A stretch of 64,000 bases of DNA from Nitrospirota bacterium (GCA_016219645.1 JACRLR010000018.1:266932-330931); one strand, 5' to 3'. Positions 15,755 through 25,084 are shown, numbered from the stretch's first letter. Made by a program: numbers and translations. Notes: generated from the sequence alone by a model not told the origin.

Positions 15755-17137
15755 ATGGCCCAGACGCTCGAAGATCTGTTAGACGCACTCGAGGATGTCG
15801 ACGATGCGACTCGAGAAGAGGCATCCAAGGCTCTTGGGGAACTCGCTGACCCCGCGACGTTGGACGTGCTTATCGGCGCCTGTGGGGACGAATATTGGAC
15901 TGTGCGGGCCCATGCTGGTTGGGGAGTGGCCAGGATCGGCGGGCCGAAGGCGGTGGAAGCGCTGATCGTCCTGTTCAACGATTCGATCATGGAGGTGCGG
16001 AACGAAGCTGTGGCTGCTATGGCCTCAATGGGGGCCACGGTCGTTGACCGTCTGAACATTGCATTAAAGGATGAACGGTGGCGTGTCCGCGAACATGCCG
16101 CAAAGACCTGTGGGGAGATAAAGGATCGGAAAACCGTCGAGGCGCTCATACCTGTGTGTCGAGATCGCGATGGAGCCGTAAAGAGTGCGGTGGCAGAGGC
16201 GCTGGGTAAGATCGGCGATCCGAGGGCGATCACTGTCCTCATCAAGTTTTTCCGTGACCCGTCGAAAACGGTTCGGGAAACAGCCGGGACTGCGCTCATC
16301 TCCATCGGCCAGCCTTCCGTCGATCCGTTGATTGACTGTCTCAAGGACAAGGATTTTGTCGTCAGGTGTCACGCGGCCCGCGCACTCGGGGGGATGACTA
16401 CCGACTATCAAATCGGCCGAACCTGGGTACGGGATTCTAAAGTTGTCGATGCCCTGATTGCTGCGCTGAAAGATCCGGATCGGGCTGTCCGCGAAGATGC
16501 CACGATTGCCCTGGGCCAGATCGCCGATCCAAGGGCGATCGATGCCTTGATCGAGGCGATGAAAGACGGAGCGGTCAAGCGGCATGCCATTGCATCGCTC
16601 GGTATGATCGGCGATCCCCGCGCCTTGCCTCCTGTCCTGGATGCATTGAAGGGGAAGGGTATTCGACAGGATGGGGCCCCGACTCCAGGCTGCATCGTCA
16701 GTGAGGACGCATTTATCAAGGAAGCGGCAGCGACGGCGCTCGGCCAGTTTCGCGATCCTCGCGTCATTCCCGACCTGATCATGTTGTTGAAGGATGGAGT
16801 GTTGCGTGAGAAGGCCAGCGCCGCGCTGGCAACGATCGGGGATACGGCAATCGAACCATTGATCGCCTTTCTGTATGATCCGAAAGCATCCGAAGTCGTT
16901 GCAGAAGGGGAGCGGGTGCTCTCCTATGCATCGGTCCGACTGACGGCGAAAGATGCCTTGCGGCAACTAGCGCTCGAAACACTTGAGAAATTGGGGTGGA
17001 TACCGTCCCCGGAAGACGTCGTCGTCAATTCGAGCGCGGTCGACAATGCTCGGGTGGACATGCCGCTTGGCGACTCAGGCCGATTCGGCCCTTCGGGTGA
17101 TTTTGCACAGGGGTCTAGGGGCATAAAGGCTAGATGA
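15755..17137 (+). CDS. HEAT-repeat protein 1
   Basis: 460 residues from ATG 15755 with GAGGAG eight bases upstream. Nearly the whole chain is HEAT/PBS-lyase-type repeats of about 31 residues, such as WTVRAHAGWGVARIGGPKAVE and GAVKSAVAEALGKIGDPRAI, forming an alpha-solenoid. Two places break the regular pattern (about 205-225 with TTDYQIGRTW, and about 300-325 with QDGAPTPGC). The tail (about 425-460) is non-repetitive and Gly/Ser-rich. No signal peptide, so cytoplasmic. The solenoid suggests protein-protein binding; no partner is indicated. Confidence 0.8.
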   Translation: MAQTLEDLLDALEDVDDATREEASKALGELADPATLDVLIGACGDEYWTVRAHAGWGVARIGGPKAVEALIVLFNDSIMEVRNEAVAAMASMGATVVDRLNIALKDERWRVREHAAKTCGEIKDRKTVEALIPVCRDRDGAVKSAVAEALGKIGDPRAITVLIKFFRDPSKTVRETAGTALISIGQPSVDPLIDCLKDKDFVVRCHAARALGGMTTDYQIGRTWVRDSKVVDALIAALKDPDRAVREDATIALGQIADPRAIDALIEAMKDGAVKRHAIASLGMIGDPRALPPVLDALKGKGIRQDGAPTPGCIVSEDAFIKEAAATALGQFRDPRVIPDLIMLLKDGVLREKASAALATIGDTAIEPLIAFLYDPKASEVVAEGERVLSYASVRLTAKDALRQLALETLEKLGWIPSPEDVVVNSSAVDNARVDMPLGDSGRFGPSGDFAQGSRGIKAR

Positions 17138-17177
17138 CCATTGATTGGGTAGGTACCTCTTGGAATCAAGGTCAGGC

Positions 17178-18260
17178 ATGGCTGATACGGTAGCCGAACA
17201 GATCGCGGCTCTTGAGGACGAGGATTGGGCGATCCGCGAAGAGGCTGCCACGATGCTTGGCACGTTTCGGGATCCGAGGGCTGTGGCGCCGTTGGTCTCC
17301 ATGCTTCGCGATCGCGATCGCGCGGTTCGTGATGCAGCGATCGGGGCTCTCTTGGCCATGGGAGAGCCGGCTGTGTTGCCGCTGGGGGATTGTCTGTCTG
17401 ATCCGGTGCTCACCGTTCAGGAGCTGGCCTCATCGGTATTGGCGACTATTGCCGATGCCAGAGTCCTCACCCCGCTGATGGCGGCGCTCTCGAGTCCCGA
17501 TTGGATTGTGCGGATGCACGCGGCCAAGGCGTTGGGTCGGATTCAAGATCCTGAAGCTGTTGGCGTATTGGTTCCGCGCCTCCAAGACTCGGTGAAGGCT
17601 GTGCGTGAGGAGGCGTCGACGGCCCTCGCGGCCATCGGAGAAGCAGCGCTCTCGTCGTTGCTTGCTGCGCTGACCCACGGCGAATGGTTGGTGCGGTTGC
17701 ATGCGGTTGAGGCCTTGGGGAAGACAAGATCCTCCCAGGCTGTGGTCCCGCTGTTGTCGGTACTCTTTAACGATCAGGACAGGGCGGTCCGTGAGGATGC
17801 AGTCCGCGCGCTCGGTCAGATCGGAGATGCGCGCGCCGTGGAATTCCTCGTGATGGTGATGAAAGAACCGGGGCTGCAGCCCCTGGCCATTGAGGCGCTG
17901 GGCCGGATCGGTGATCGCCGCGCAGTGCCGGTTCTGATCGATGTGCTTGAAGGCGTGGATCGACCGAAGGCCTCGCAGCCGATCGACAGCTGCGGTGATC
18001 ATTGGAATGAGGACATCATCGTATTAGGCGTCGCTGCCAAGGCCTTAGGGGTGATCCGAGACGAGGCGGCCATCCCATCACTCATCAAGGCGCTTCGCTA
18101 TACGATGACACGAACAGATGCCGCCGACGCCTTGACTCGATTCGGGAATCGCGTGATTGCGCCGTTGCTGGCGCTGTTGGCACAGGAATCGGATGACAAC
18201 ATCCGCTACCATGTCAAAGAGACGTTGGCGAAGGTGGGCTGGCGGGCAGGGCGCATCTAG
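17178..18260 (+). CDS. HEAT-repeat protein 2
   Basis: 360 residues from ATG 17178 (AAGG upstream); a GTG at 17145 is possible. About eleven HEAT repeats from DEDWAIREEAATMLGTFRDPRAV to the end, with an insertion around residues 265-285 (ASQPIDSCGDHWNED) that parallels the one in HEAT protein 1. Very similar in layout to the preceding protein, pointing to tandem duplication. The stop TAG is fused to copy D of the palindromic repeat. Confidence 0.8.
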   Translation: MADTVAEQIAALEDEDWAIREEAATMLGTFRDPRAVAPLVSMLRDRDRAVRDAAIGALLAMGEPAVLPLGDCLSDPVLTVQELASSVLATIADARVLTPLMAALSSPDWIVRMHAAKALGRIQDPEAVGVLVPRLQDSVKAVREEASTALAAIGEAALSSLLAALTHGEWLVRLHAVEALGKTRSSQAVVPLLSVLFNDQDRAVREDAVRALGQIGDARAVEFLVMVMKEPGLQPLAIEALGRIGDRRAVPVLIDVLEGVDRPKASQPIDSCGDHWNEDIIVLGVAAKALGVIRDEAAIPSLIKALRYTMTRTDAADALTRFGNRVIAPLLALLAQESDDNIRYHVKETLAKVGWRAGRI

Positions 18261-18409
18261 CAGGATGCTGAAAAAGCCGCCAGCGGTATTGGGGAAGGTT
18301 GAGGCTAAGGTTAAGGTTGAAGTGAGGGACCTCTGAATCTTGCTCAACCTTGACCTCAGCCTTATTCAGACGCTGCGGCCTTGCTGAACGGCCTTTTTGA
18401 GCATCCTGT
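18260..18409. repeat. Intergenic palindromic repeat, copy D, containing a GGTTGAGG-type inverted repeat
   Basis: Left GCAGGATGCTGAAAAAG (18260-18276) is the exact consensus; its first G is the last base of the upstream TAG. Right CTTTTTGAGCATCCTGT at 18393-18409 with core GCTGCGGCCTTGCTG. Between them an inverted repeat (18295-18320 with 18341-18366) is of the same type as 834-905. It separates HEAT genes 2 and 3. Confidence 0.75.
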
Positions 18410-18485
18410 TGGGCCAATGTGTAATGGTGAATGTTGAATTGTGAATTGATCGCTCAGCGTTTATTGCAAGTCAGACCGTCGAGCT

Positions 18486-19586
18486 ATGCCAAAGGAAACG
18501 ATCGAAACGCTGGTCTCTGAGCTGGTCCACGAAGAAGACTGGCGACGGATGCGGGCGACTGCAGCCTGTCTCTCTGGCGGGCCTCGCGCAGTTCAGGCAC
18601 TTATTTCCGCGTTGCAGACCGGCTCGTCATCGTTGAAAGCCGAAGCAGCGGCCATGCTGGCACGTGTGAATGATCCTCAGGCCGGCGTGCCCTTGGTCGG
18701 GTTACTGTGCGATGAAGATGAGGCGGTTCGTAAGGCAGGCGCATCAGCCTTGGAACACATGGCGGGCGTGCTCGATGAGACGACCGCTTCAGCGCTGACT
18801 TCGTTGCTCTATGCCTCGAAGGACGAAGGAGTTCGTATCGCTGCTTCGGGGTTGTTGGGAGTCATCCCGAATGCAATCGCCCCGCTCTGCAAGATGTTGG
18901 CCCATCAGGACCCGGAAGCGCAGATCATGGCTGCAAAGATGTTGGAGCATCTGCTCGATCCCCGTTCGGCGGATGCGTTCATCAGTGCGATGGGGCAGCC
19001 TGCTGTTTGCGATATTGCTGTTCGGGCGCTGAAGAAGTTGAGCGCCATTCGTGAACGTATCGACGAGATGTTCGATGAGCTTCGCGCAATTGAAGAGTTG
19101 AGCGAACGGGAAGAGGCCCGCATGAGCACCGTGATCAATCTTCTGGCCATCGGGCGTCCCAGCGTGGAGATTTTGATCGAGTATCTGGAGGATGACGATT
19201 GGCTGGTTCGTGAAGCTGCCGCCGATTTGCTGGGGAAGATCGGCGATGTACGCGCGGTCGAGCCCTTGATGCGCCGGTTGCAAGTCGACAAGGATACGGG
19301 TGTGAAGGAATTGGCGATGAAATCACTGGGCTTGATCGGCGATGCCAGGCCTGCCGAACTCTATATCGAGGCTATTCCCATTCGACCGCTGCGGGTCTAT
19401 GCCATGGAGGCCCTGGCCAAGGTGAAAGACGTAGAGGTGTTGCGGCCGCACAAAGAACTGTTCAATCGGTTGAGGACAGACCGAGACGGTCTGGTTGCCT
19501 ACAATTCAGGGTTGATCGCCGACAAGCTGGAAGCGCTCGACGGGACACCTGTCGGGGGTCAGGCGGGACAGGATGACGATGAGTGA
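18486..19586 (+). CDS. HEAT-repeat protein 3
   Basis: 366 residues. HEAT repeats cover most of the chain, more divergent in the first 200 residues (VNDPQAGVPLVGLLCDEDEAVRKAG) and closer to consensus at 230-300 (DDDWLVREAAADLLGKIGDVRAVEP). Around 185-205 there is a charged helical insertion (RIDEMFDELRAIEELSERE). The last 20 residues are Gly/Asp-rich. Cytoplasmic. Overlaps the next gene by 14 bases, so translation is coupled. Function unknown. Confidence 0.78.
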   Translation: MPKETIETLVSELVHEEDWRRMRATAACLSGGPRAVQALISALQTGSSSLKAEAAAMLARVNDPQAGVPLVGLLCDEDEAVRKAGASALEHMAGVLDETTASALTSLLYASKDEGVRIAASGLLGVIPNAIAPLCKMLAHQDPEAQIMAAKMLEHLLDPRSADAFISAMGQPAVCDIAVRALKKLSAIRERIDEMFDELRAIEELSEREEARMSTVINLLAIGRPSVEILIEYLEDDDWLVREAAADLLGKIGDVRAVEPLMRRLQVDKDTGVKELAMKSLGLIGDARPAELYIEAIPIRPLRVYAMEALAKVKDVEVLRPHKELFNRLRTDRDGLVAYNSGLIADKLEALDGTPVGGQAGQDDDE

Positions 19587-20343
19587 GGATGGGCAGGCTG
19601 AACGGATTGAACAATTGATCGGGGCCCTGCGGGACGACAATGATGCGCTCCGCGACCATGCGATTGCCAGCCTGAGTCAAGTAGGCGAAGGCGCGGTTGG
19701 GCCGCTGATCGGGCTGATGGCTGATGAAGATGTACTGATCCGGGAAGCGGCGACCAGTGCGATTGTGCGAATCGGTCCTTCCGTCGTCGATCCGTTGATT
19801 GAGGCGTTGAGGGATGATGAATGGGCGATTCGCGAGCAGGCTGCATCGGGATTGGGCAAGCTGAAGGACCCTCGGGGGGTTGATCCCCTTGTGAAGGCGC
19901 TCAAGGATAAGGATGGCGCAGTCCGAACGGCCGCCGTCTGGGCGCTTGAGCGAATCGGTGATGCGCGAGCGGTGCCTGGGTTGGTCGAGGCGCTGACTGA
20001 TCATACGGTGCGTGAGGATGCGGCGCGTGTGCTGAAAAAAATCGGCGACGCGCGGGCCGTTGACGCCTTAATCGAAGGTCTACTGGGTAATAATTGGATG
20101 GTGCGGCGTCATGCCGCTGAAGCCTTGGGCAAGATCGGCGATGCCCGTGGAGTCTCCCCGTTGATCGAATCGCTCAAGGATGAAGATTGGCTGGTGCGTC
20201 GGAATGCTGCCGAGTCGCTTGCGCGGCTCGGGGCGAAGCAGGCGATCGACCCCCTGCTTTCACTGCTAGAAGATGAAAATACGATGGTGCAGGAAACAGT
20301 AGAAGGTGTACTCGCGAGTCTCGGTTGGCGCGCGAAATCGTAA
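19573..20343 (+). CDS. HEAT-repeat protein 4
   Basis: 256 residues; ATG 19573, or the nearby ATG 19579, both inside the 3' end of HEAT gene 3. Eight very regular repeats of the form DEWAIREQAASGLGKLKDPRG and NNWMVRRHAAEALGKIGDARG. It is the most uniform of the five solenoids, which suggests recent repeat amplification. Such EZ/HEAT repeats also occur in phycobilisome lyases, but there are no phycobiliproteins here, so that label would mislead. Confidence 0.8.
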   Translation: MTMSEDGQAERIEQLIGALRDDNDALRDHAIASLSQVGEGAVGPLIGLMADEDVLIREAATSAIVRIGPSVVDPLIEALRDDEWAIREQAASGLGKLKDPRGVDPLVKALKDKDGAVRTAAVWALERIGDARAVPGLVEALTDHTVREDAARVLKKIGDARAVDALIEGLLGNNWMVRRHAAEALGKIGDARGVSPLIESLKDEDWLVRRNAAESLARLGAKQAIDPLLSLLEDENTMVQETVEGVLASLGWRAKS

Positions 20344-20372
20344 TCTTTCGTTCGACGTAAAGGATATAGATC

Positions 20373-21083
20373 ATGGCAGATGAAGTTCCTCCGAAGCTGA
20401 TTCAGATCGGTCCGAAAGGCGGAGTGAAGAAGGACGGATTCAATCTCGTGACGGAACGAGTCGTCGCGGTGAACCCTGAGGCTAAACAGCTCGAAGTCGA
20501 ACTGTTGGCATACGACGGGAAGACGGTCGTGCTGGACGTCGACGATGGGGCGTTGGAGGAGCTGAAGCAGATCAAGGTGGGGGATGGTGCGACGATTCGT
20601 GTCGTCGAAGAAGGCGGGCGACGGGTCGCCAAGAGTTTTCGGATTCGCGCGAAGGATCCCAATGCGGCACGCGCCGACGCGATGCTTTTGGACCTGAAAG
20701 ATACCCACTGGCTCAATCGAAAGTATGCGGCTGAAGTGCTGGGTGAGCTCAAAGACATTCGCGCTGTGCATCCATTGGTCGATGCCTTGACGGATGAAGT
20801 CGGCGATGTTCGGCAGCGGGCCTATGATTCGTTGATTAAGATCGGCGGGCCTGCTGTACCGTCGCTCGTGCCCCTGTTGGTTTCGGAGGAAGACGAGATC
20901 AGACAATCCGTAACCGAAATCATCCGCAAAATCGGAAAGCCGGCGGTTGAGCCGTTGGCCACAGCGCTCGCCGAGGCCGATGACCGTCTGAAGACTAGGG
21001 TGATGAAGGTGTTGGACCGGATGGGCTACAAACCGAAAGTCAATGATGGGGCCAAGTCCGTCGAAGTGCCGCGACTCACGTGA
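20373..21083 (+). CDS. HEAT-repeat protein 5 with distinct N-terminal beta domain
   Basis: 236 residues, AAAGGA eleven bases before the ATG. Residues about 1-95 are not HEAT: a beta-rich domain (VVAVNPEAKQLEVELLAYDG, KTVVLDVDDG, ATIRVVEEGGR) resembling small OB- or SH3-like barrels. Residues about 105-225 hold three to four HEAT repeats (HWLNRKYAAEVLGELKDIRAV). This is the only one of the five with an extra domain and could be the part that contacts the target. Last gene of the run. Confidence 0.75.
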   Translation: MADEVPPKLIQIGPKGGVKKDGFNLVTERVVAVNPEAKQLEVELLAYDGKTVVLDVDDGALEELKQIKVGDGATIRVVEEGGRRVAKSFRIRAKDPNAARADAMLLDLKDTHWLNRKYAAEVLGELKDIRAVHPLVDALTDEVGDVRQRAYDSLIKIGGPAVPSLVPLLVSEEDEIRQSVTEIIRKIGKPAVEPLATALAEADDRLKTRVMKVLDRMGYKPKVNDGAKSVEVPRLT

Positions 21084-21293
21084 GGAGGGGATGGAGGCTG
21101 ATGACCTTCTGTGCTCGCGCAACGCGCGGCCTCAGAAGGCCCTCGTTGGACGCGCGCAGTAGAAGATCAATCAGCCCCCATCCCAGCAAGCTTGGAGGGA
21201 CATCGCTATCGCTCGACACCCGCATTAGCATTAGAGGATCGACCAGGTTACCCTTCACATCCCTTGCTGCGAAACGTTCTAAACATCCTGCTA
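21084..21293. repeat. Intergenic palindromic repeat, copy E (degenerate)
   Basis: Fills the gap between two convergent genes. It shares the modules CGCGCAACGCGCGGCCTCAG and CGCGCAGTAGAAGATCAATC with copy B, and ends in CTTGCTGCGAAACGTTCTAA then ACATCCTGC, an eroded form of the core plus right terminus. The left end is too decayed to place exactly. Confidence 0.5.
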
Positions 21294-21311
21294 ATGCAAT
21301 TGTTACTTCGG

Positions 21312-22628
21312 CTAGGAAGGAGTCTTGGTCGGCCTTCCAACCGAAATGTGTCGCAGACCAAAGGCTGCGACTCGGTCAGGTTCATAGACATTGCGTAAAT
21401 CGAAGAAGATGGGTTGGCGCAGTGCCGTTTTCAGTCTCTCGAAGTCAAGCGTTCGGAACTGGTTCCATTCGGTCATGAGAATCAACGCATCTGCTCCCTC
21501 TGCCGCTTCATAGGCATCTTTGCAGGGGACAAGGCCCGGCACTGTTTGGCAGGCCTCCTCAAGTGCGGCGGGGTCGTACACTCGAAGCGTTGCGCCCTGT
21601 TTGATGAGTTCTTGCGCGATAGCCAGGGCCGGCGCATCCCGCAGGTCGTTGGTATTGGGTTTGAACGACAGCCCCAACATGGCGAAGGTCTTTCCTTTAA
21701 GTTCCCCGACCGTCTTCGTAATCTTTTCAACCATTCGGCCCCGCTGCTGTTCATTGACAAGGGCCGCAGCGCTGGCAATCTGCATGGGGTAGCCGACTCG
21801 CTCCCCTGTCTGGACGAGGGCTGCCAGATCTTTCGGGAAACAGGACCCACCGAACCCCGGTCCTGCATGGAGAAACTTCGATCCAATCCGGTTGTCGAGC
21901 CCCATGCCTTTCGCCACCATTTGCACGTTGGCGCCCACTCGCTCACAGACTGTCGCGATTTCGTTGATGAATGAAATCTTGGTGGCGAGGAAGGCGTTGG
22001 AGGCGTATTTGATCATTTCAGCAGTCGGGATGTCAGTCACGACGAACGGGGTCTCGATGAGGTAGAGCGGGCGATAGAGGTCTTTCATGATGGCAACCGC
22101 CTGCTCGCTATCAGCCCCGATGACGACCCGGTTCGGCCGCATGAAGTCTTCGATGGCGGATCCTTCCCGAAGAAATTCAGGGTTGGAGACGATGTCAAAC
22201 CGAAATTTGCCGGACTGATTCGCATTGATCACTTCACGCAACTTTTCTCCGGTTCCGACGGGGACAGTCGACTTCGTGACAATGACCTTGTACCCGGTCA
22301 TGGTTCTGGCGATACCTCGGCCGACTTCTTCTACGTAGGAGAGATCTGCTGACCCGTCTGGTTTCGGCGGAGTTCCGACCGCGATGAAGATGACGAGGGC
22401 TTTGTCAACGGCTTTGGCGACGTCCGTGGTAAAGCTGATCCGGTTCTCGCGAATACCTTTTGCGACAAGCTCCGTGATCCCTGGCTCATAGAAGGGGACA
22501 TCACCCTTCTCAAGTCTGGCGATCCGTTTGGCGTCTGTGTCCATGCAGGTCACGTTGACACCGAACTCCGAAAAACAGGCTCCTGTGACCAATCCGACAT
22601 AGCCGGTTCCAATCACGCTGATATGCAT
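21312..22628 (-). CDS. ugd: UDP-glucose 6-dehydrogenase
   Basis: 438 residues from ATG 22628 (GGAGG upstream); a longer frame would only add non-conserved residues. It oxidises UDP-glucose to UDP-glucuronate with two NAD+, for polysaccharide or lipid glycan synthesis. Seen: Rossmann motif GTGYVG at 7-12, the FVTDIPTAEMIKYASNAFLATKISFINE helix typical of the family in shorter parts, catalytic Cys in GGSCFPKD at about 260, and the C-terminal domain with FKPNTNDLRDAPA. Full length, no defects. No other sugar-nucleotide genes are nearby. Confidence 0.93.
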   Translation of the reverse strand: MHISVIGTGYVGLVTGACFSEFGVNVTCMDTDAKRIARLEKGDVPFYEPGITELVAKGIRENRISFTTDVAKAVDKALVIFIAVGTPPKPDGSADLSYVEEVGRGIARTMTGYKVIVTKSTVPVGTGEKLREVINANQSGKFRFDIVSNPEFLREGSAIEDFMRPNRVVIGADSEQAVAIMKDLYRPLYLIETPFVVTDIPTAEMIKYASNAFLATKISFINEIATVCERVGANVQMVAKGMGLDNRIGSKFLHAGPGFGGSCFPKDLAALVQTGERVGYPMQIASAAALVNEQQRGRMVEKITKTVGELKGKTFAMLGLSFKPNTNDLRDAPALAIAQELIKQGATLRVYDPAALEEACQTVPGLVPCKDAYEAAEGADALILMTEWNQFRTLDFERLKTALRQPIFFDLRNVYEPDRVAAFGLRHISVGRPTKTPS

Positions 22629-22793
22629 AGGCTCCGTCCTCCATGAACATGAACGATTTTTGTCGAGTATATCAATGGTATATGGGTCGATCAACAAAGT
22701 AATGGAAGGCACGATCAACGTGAGGAACCGCGCGTTGACAGGTGCAGAAGGGCTGAGTACTATTTGCTCCCTACGTCGGACGGATCCTATCGT

Positions 22794-23204
22794 ATGACGA
22801 CTCAGAGCAGACCTCTTCAGCGGCCGCTTGTAATGATGATGTGCCGGACCTTGCGTACGATCAGTCCGGACGCGACATTATTGGAGGCCGCTTGGCTCAT
22901 GCGTGACGAAAAGGTCGGTGCCCTGCTCGTCCAAGAGGCAGGCCACTATAGTGGCCTCATCAGCGAATCAGACCTGGTCCGCAAGGGAATGGCCGAATCG
23001 CGTCCGGCGCACGAGACCCTGGTCCGTGCCGTGATGAGTCGCCCACTGTTGTCGATTGACAGTGCGAGCTCAGCCCATGAAGCGAGTGAGAAAATGGCGG
23101 AGCATGGGATCCGCCATCTGGCAGTTTCCGATGAAGGACAGATCGTCGGGATCGTCTCCGTCCGCGACCTGTTACGCTACTTCAAAAACTGGGGCGACGT
23201 GTGA
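22794..23204 (+). CDS. Tandem CBS-domain protein
   Basis: 136 residues from ATG 22794; an in-frame TTG at 22764 is possible and neither has a strong ribosome site. Two CBS domains: about 14-65 (LRTISPDATLLEAAWLMRDE, GALLV, ISESDLVRKGMAE) and about 75-132 (VMSRPLLSIDSASS, HGIRHLAVSDEGQIVGIVS, RDLLRYFKNW). Such stand-alone pairs bind adenine nucleotides and act as energy or redox sensors. Divergent from ugd; partner unknown. Confidence 0.8.
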   Translation: MTTQSRPLQRPLVMMMCRTLRTISPDATLLEAAWLMRDEKVGALLVQEAGHYSGLISESDLVRKGMAESRPAHETLVRAVMSRPLLSIDSASSAHEASEKMAEHGIRHLAVSDEGQIVGIVSVRDLLRYFKNWGDV

Positions 23205-23262
23205 TCATGTGGGCTCGCAGGGCAGGGCCGTCTTGTTTCCCTACCCTATATGATGTTTCCGC

Positions 23263-24834
23263 ATGAGTGTTGTCATCCGTTCGCCCCATGCCCCCCGATG
23301 GTTTCTTCTGATGACGGCGCTGGCCACCGGCGCGGTGGTCATGGCGTTGGAAATTGTGGGAAGCCGTCTTCTCGCTCCCGTCTTCGGAAACTCACTCTTT
23401 GTCTGGGGCGCGTTGATCGGAGTGATTCTTGCCGCCATGAGCGGCGGGTATGCTTTCGGCGGGTGGATTTCCGACCGGTACCCCGATGCACGAGCGTTAG
23501 CCGGTCTGTTGTTGTGCTCCGGGGCCTGGACCTTTCTGATTGCCTGGCTTGGCCAGCCGGTACTCTTTAAGGTGGCGGCTGCGGTTGAGGATCCTCGGTG
23601 GGGGCCCTGTATTGCCGCGGCGTTGCTCCTGGGACCACCGGCTTTTGGTCTGAGCGGCGTGCTGCCGGCTATGTTGCGACTCGCGGTGTTGGATTTTGAG
23701 TATCTCGGTCGGCACACCGGTCGGATGATCGCGCTCTCGACCATGGGGAGTTTGGCAGGAACATGGGGGACGGCGTTTTTCTTTCTGTCCTGGATCGGGA
23801 GCCAGGCGCTGATCGCCTGGCTCGGCGCCATTCAGGCCCTGCTTGGCCTCTGGTGGTTGATCAGGGGGATGACCGCACGGCCACTAGTGATCGGAACGCT
23901 GGCCCTCGGCGTCGCAGGGTTGGGGACTGGTGCCTGGTTCCCGATCCAAGTGTTGCCGGTGCCGGTGTATCAGGAGGACAGCCCATACCAGCAAGTACGG
24001 ATTCGGGATGACGACCTGTTTCGCTATCTGATCTTGGACCGGACCTACCACGCAGTGATGTGGAAGGCAGATCCGATTGCCCTGTTTCTTCCCTATAGTC
24101 AATTGATGGTCGCGTCGTTGGCCTTGGTGCCCGAACCAAAACGAGGTTTGATCCTCGGGCACGGAGGCGGATCGCTGGCGAAATGGCTCGCGTCTCGATG
24201 GCCTGAACTTGAACTGGATGTGGTCGAGATCGATCCTGCGGTCGTCCGCATGGCCGAAGAATATTTTTCCTACCATCCCCCTCCCCAACACCATGTGCAC
24301 GTTCGGGACGCCAGGGTATTTCTCAATTCCACGAAGCGGACGTATGAGCTCATTTGGGTCGATGCATTTGCCAGACAGATGATTCCGTTTCACCTGACCA
24401 CGGTGGAGTTTTTCGCGGAATTACGCGCCCATCTTGCGCCGAACGGTGTTCTGGCACTTAATTTAGCCTCATCTGGCGAAGGTGGAGATCTGTTGCGGGC
24501 CGATGCGGTCATGCAGACGATGAGGCAGTCGTTTCCCAATATCGAATCCTTTGCAGTGAAGGGGCCATGGCAGTCCTCTCAGGCGAGATCGGCTAATCTG
24601 GTTTTTTTTGCCGGCGGGCCAATCGGCCAGGAGATGCCTTCAACCATCGTGGCCGATGTAAATCGGCTGGTTGAGAAACAGCTTCTTCCATTTGAAGCCG
24701 TTACCTTGCTGGGCACCCATCGTATGGAGCCTTGGAAGACAGGTGTCGTGTTGACCGACGACTATGCGCCGTTTGATCTCTTGATCGGGTCTACAGCTCA
24801 AGAAAGCCAGCCGGAGGCGGCTGGCGTAAAGTAA
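23263..24834 (+). CDS. Membrane-fused spermidine-synthase-like protein
   Basis: 523 residues. The N-terminal 230 form about seven hydrophobic segments starting with MALEIVGSRLLAPVFGNSLFVWG, the conserved first helix of the fused membrane spermidine-synthase family. The C-terminal 260 hold a methyltransferase-like Rossmann domain: RGLILGHGGGSLAKWL (glycine loop), ELDVVEIDPAVVRMAEEYF, and VRDARVFL. The aminopropyl-acceptor residues of true SpeE are only partly kept (YELIWVDAF). Whether it makes a polyamine is uncertain. Confidence 0.8.
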   Translation: MSVVIRSPHAPRWFLLMTALATGAVVMALEIVGSRLLAPVFGNSLFVWGALIGVILAAMSGGYAFGGWISDRYPDARALAGLLLCSGAWTFLIAWLGQPVLFKVAAAVEDPRWGPCIAAALLLGPPAFGLSGVLPAMLRLAVLDFEYLGRHTGRMIALSTMGSLAGTWGTAFFFLSWIGSQALIAWLGAIQALLGLWWLIRGMTARPLVIGTLALGVAGLGTGAWFPIQVLPVPVYQEDSPYQQVRIRDDDLFRYLILDRTYHAVMWKADPIALFLPYSQLMVASLALVPEPKRGLILGHGGGSLAKWLASRWPELELDVVEIDPAVVRMAEEYFSYHPPPQHHVHVRDARVFLNSTKRTYELIWVDAFARQMIPFHLTTVEFFAELRAHLAPNGVLALNLASSGEGGDLLRADAVMQTMRQSFPNIESFAVKGPWQSSQARSANLVFFAGGPIGQEMPSTIVADVNRLVEKQLLPFEAVTLLGTHRMEPWKTGVVLTDDYAPFDLLIGSTAQESQPEAAGVK

Positions 24835-24892
24835 ATGATTGAAATAATTCTGACTTGCCTATTGATGCGGGCATTTTTGTCGAAAGGGGAGT

Positions 24893-25036
24893 CTGGAAAA
24901 GAATTCGATCAAGGTCCTTGCTTCCGTTTTTGTCGTGGTGTTATTTATAGGGGGTCTTCTCCAAGTGAGAAATGTGGTAGGGAATGAAAGGGCGATCGAT
25001 AGAGAAATAGTTTCGGCCACGTGGGATTGGCGGTAG
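24893..25036 (+). CDS. Possible small single-span membrane protein
   Basis: Reading from CTG 24893 to TAG 25034-25036 gives 47 residues with a basic start, a hydrophobic span (VLASVFVVVLFIGGLLQV) and a polar tail ending SATWDWR. A GGGGAG lies almost adjacent to the CTG, and no ATG/GTG is available. It may be a remnant or a real small protein; only the membrane-like composition and its position before the cupredoxin gene support it. Confidence 0.25.
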   Translation: MEKNSIKVLASVFVVVLFIGGLLQVRNVVGNERAIDREIVSATWDWR

Positions 25037-25084
25037 GTTTTCACCGGTTCTAATTTCATCTCTTCTTTTTTAAGGAGGTAGGTC

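Noticed and set aside
15253..16966. Long minus-strand open frames opposite the first HEAT gene
   Set aside because: They mirror HEAT codons (repeated Ile-Gly-Asp etc.); the plus frame has ribosome site and domain support.
19573..20343. Naming the HEAT proteins phycobilisome lyases
   Set aside because: The repeat type is shared, but there are no phycobiliproteins or bilin genes.
20109..21122. 337-residue open frame antisense to HEAT genes 4 and 5
   Set aside because: Crosses two genes with good starts; no recognisable protein content.
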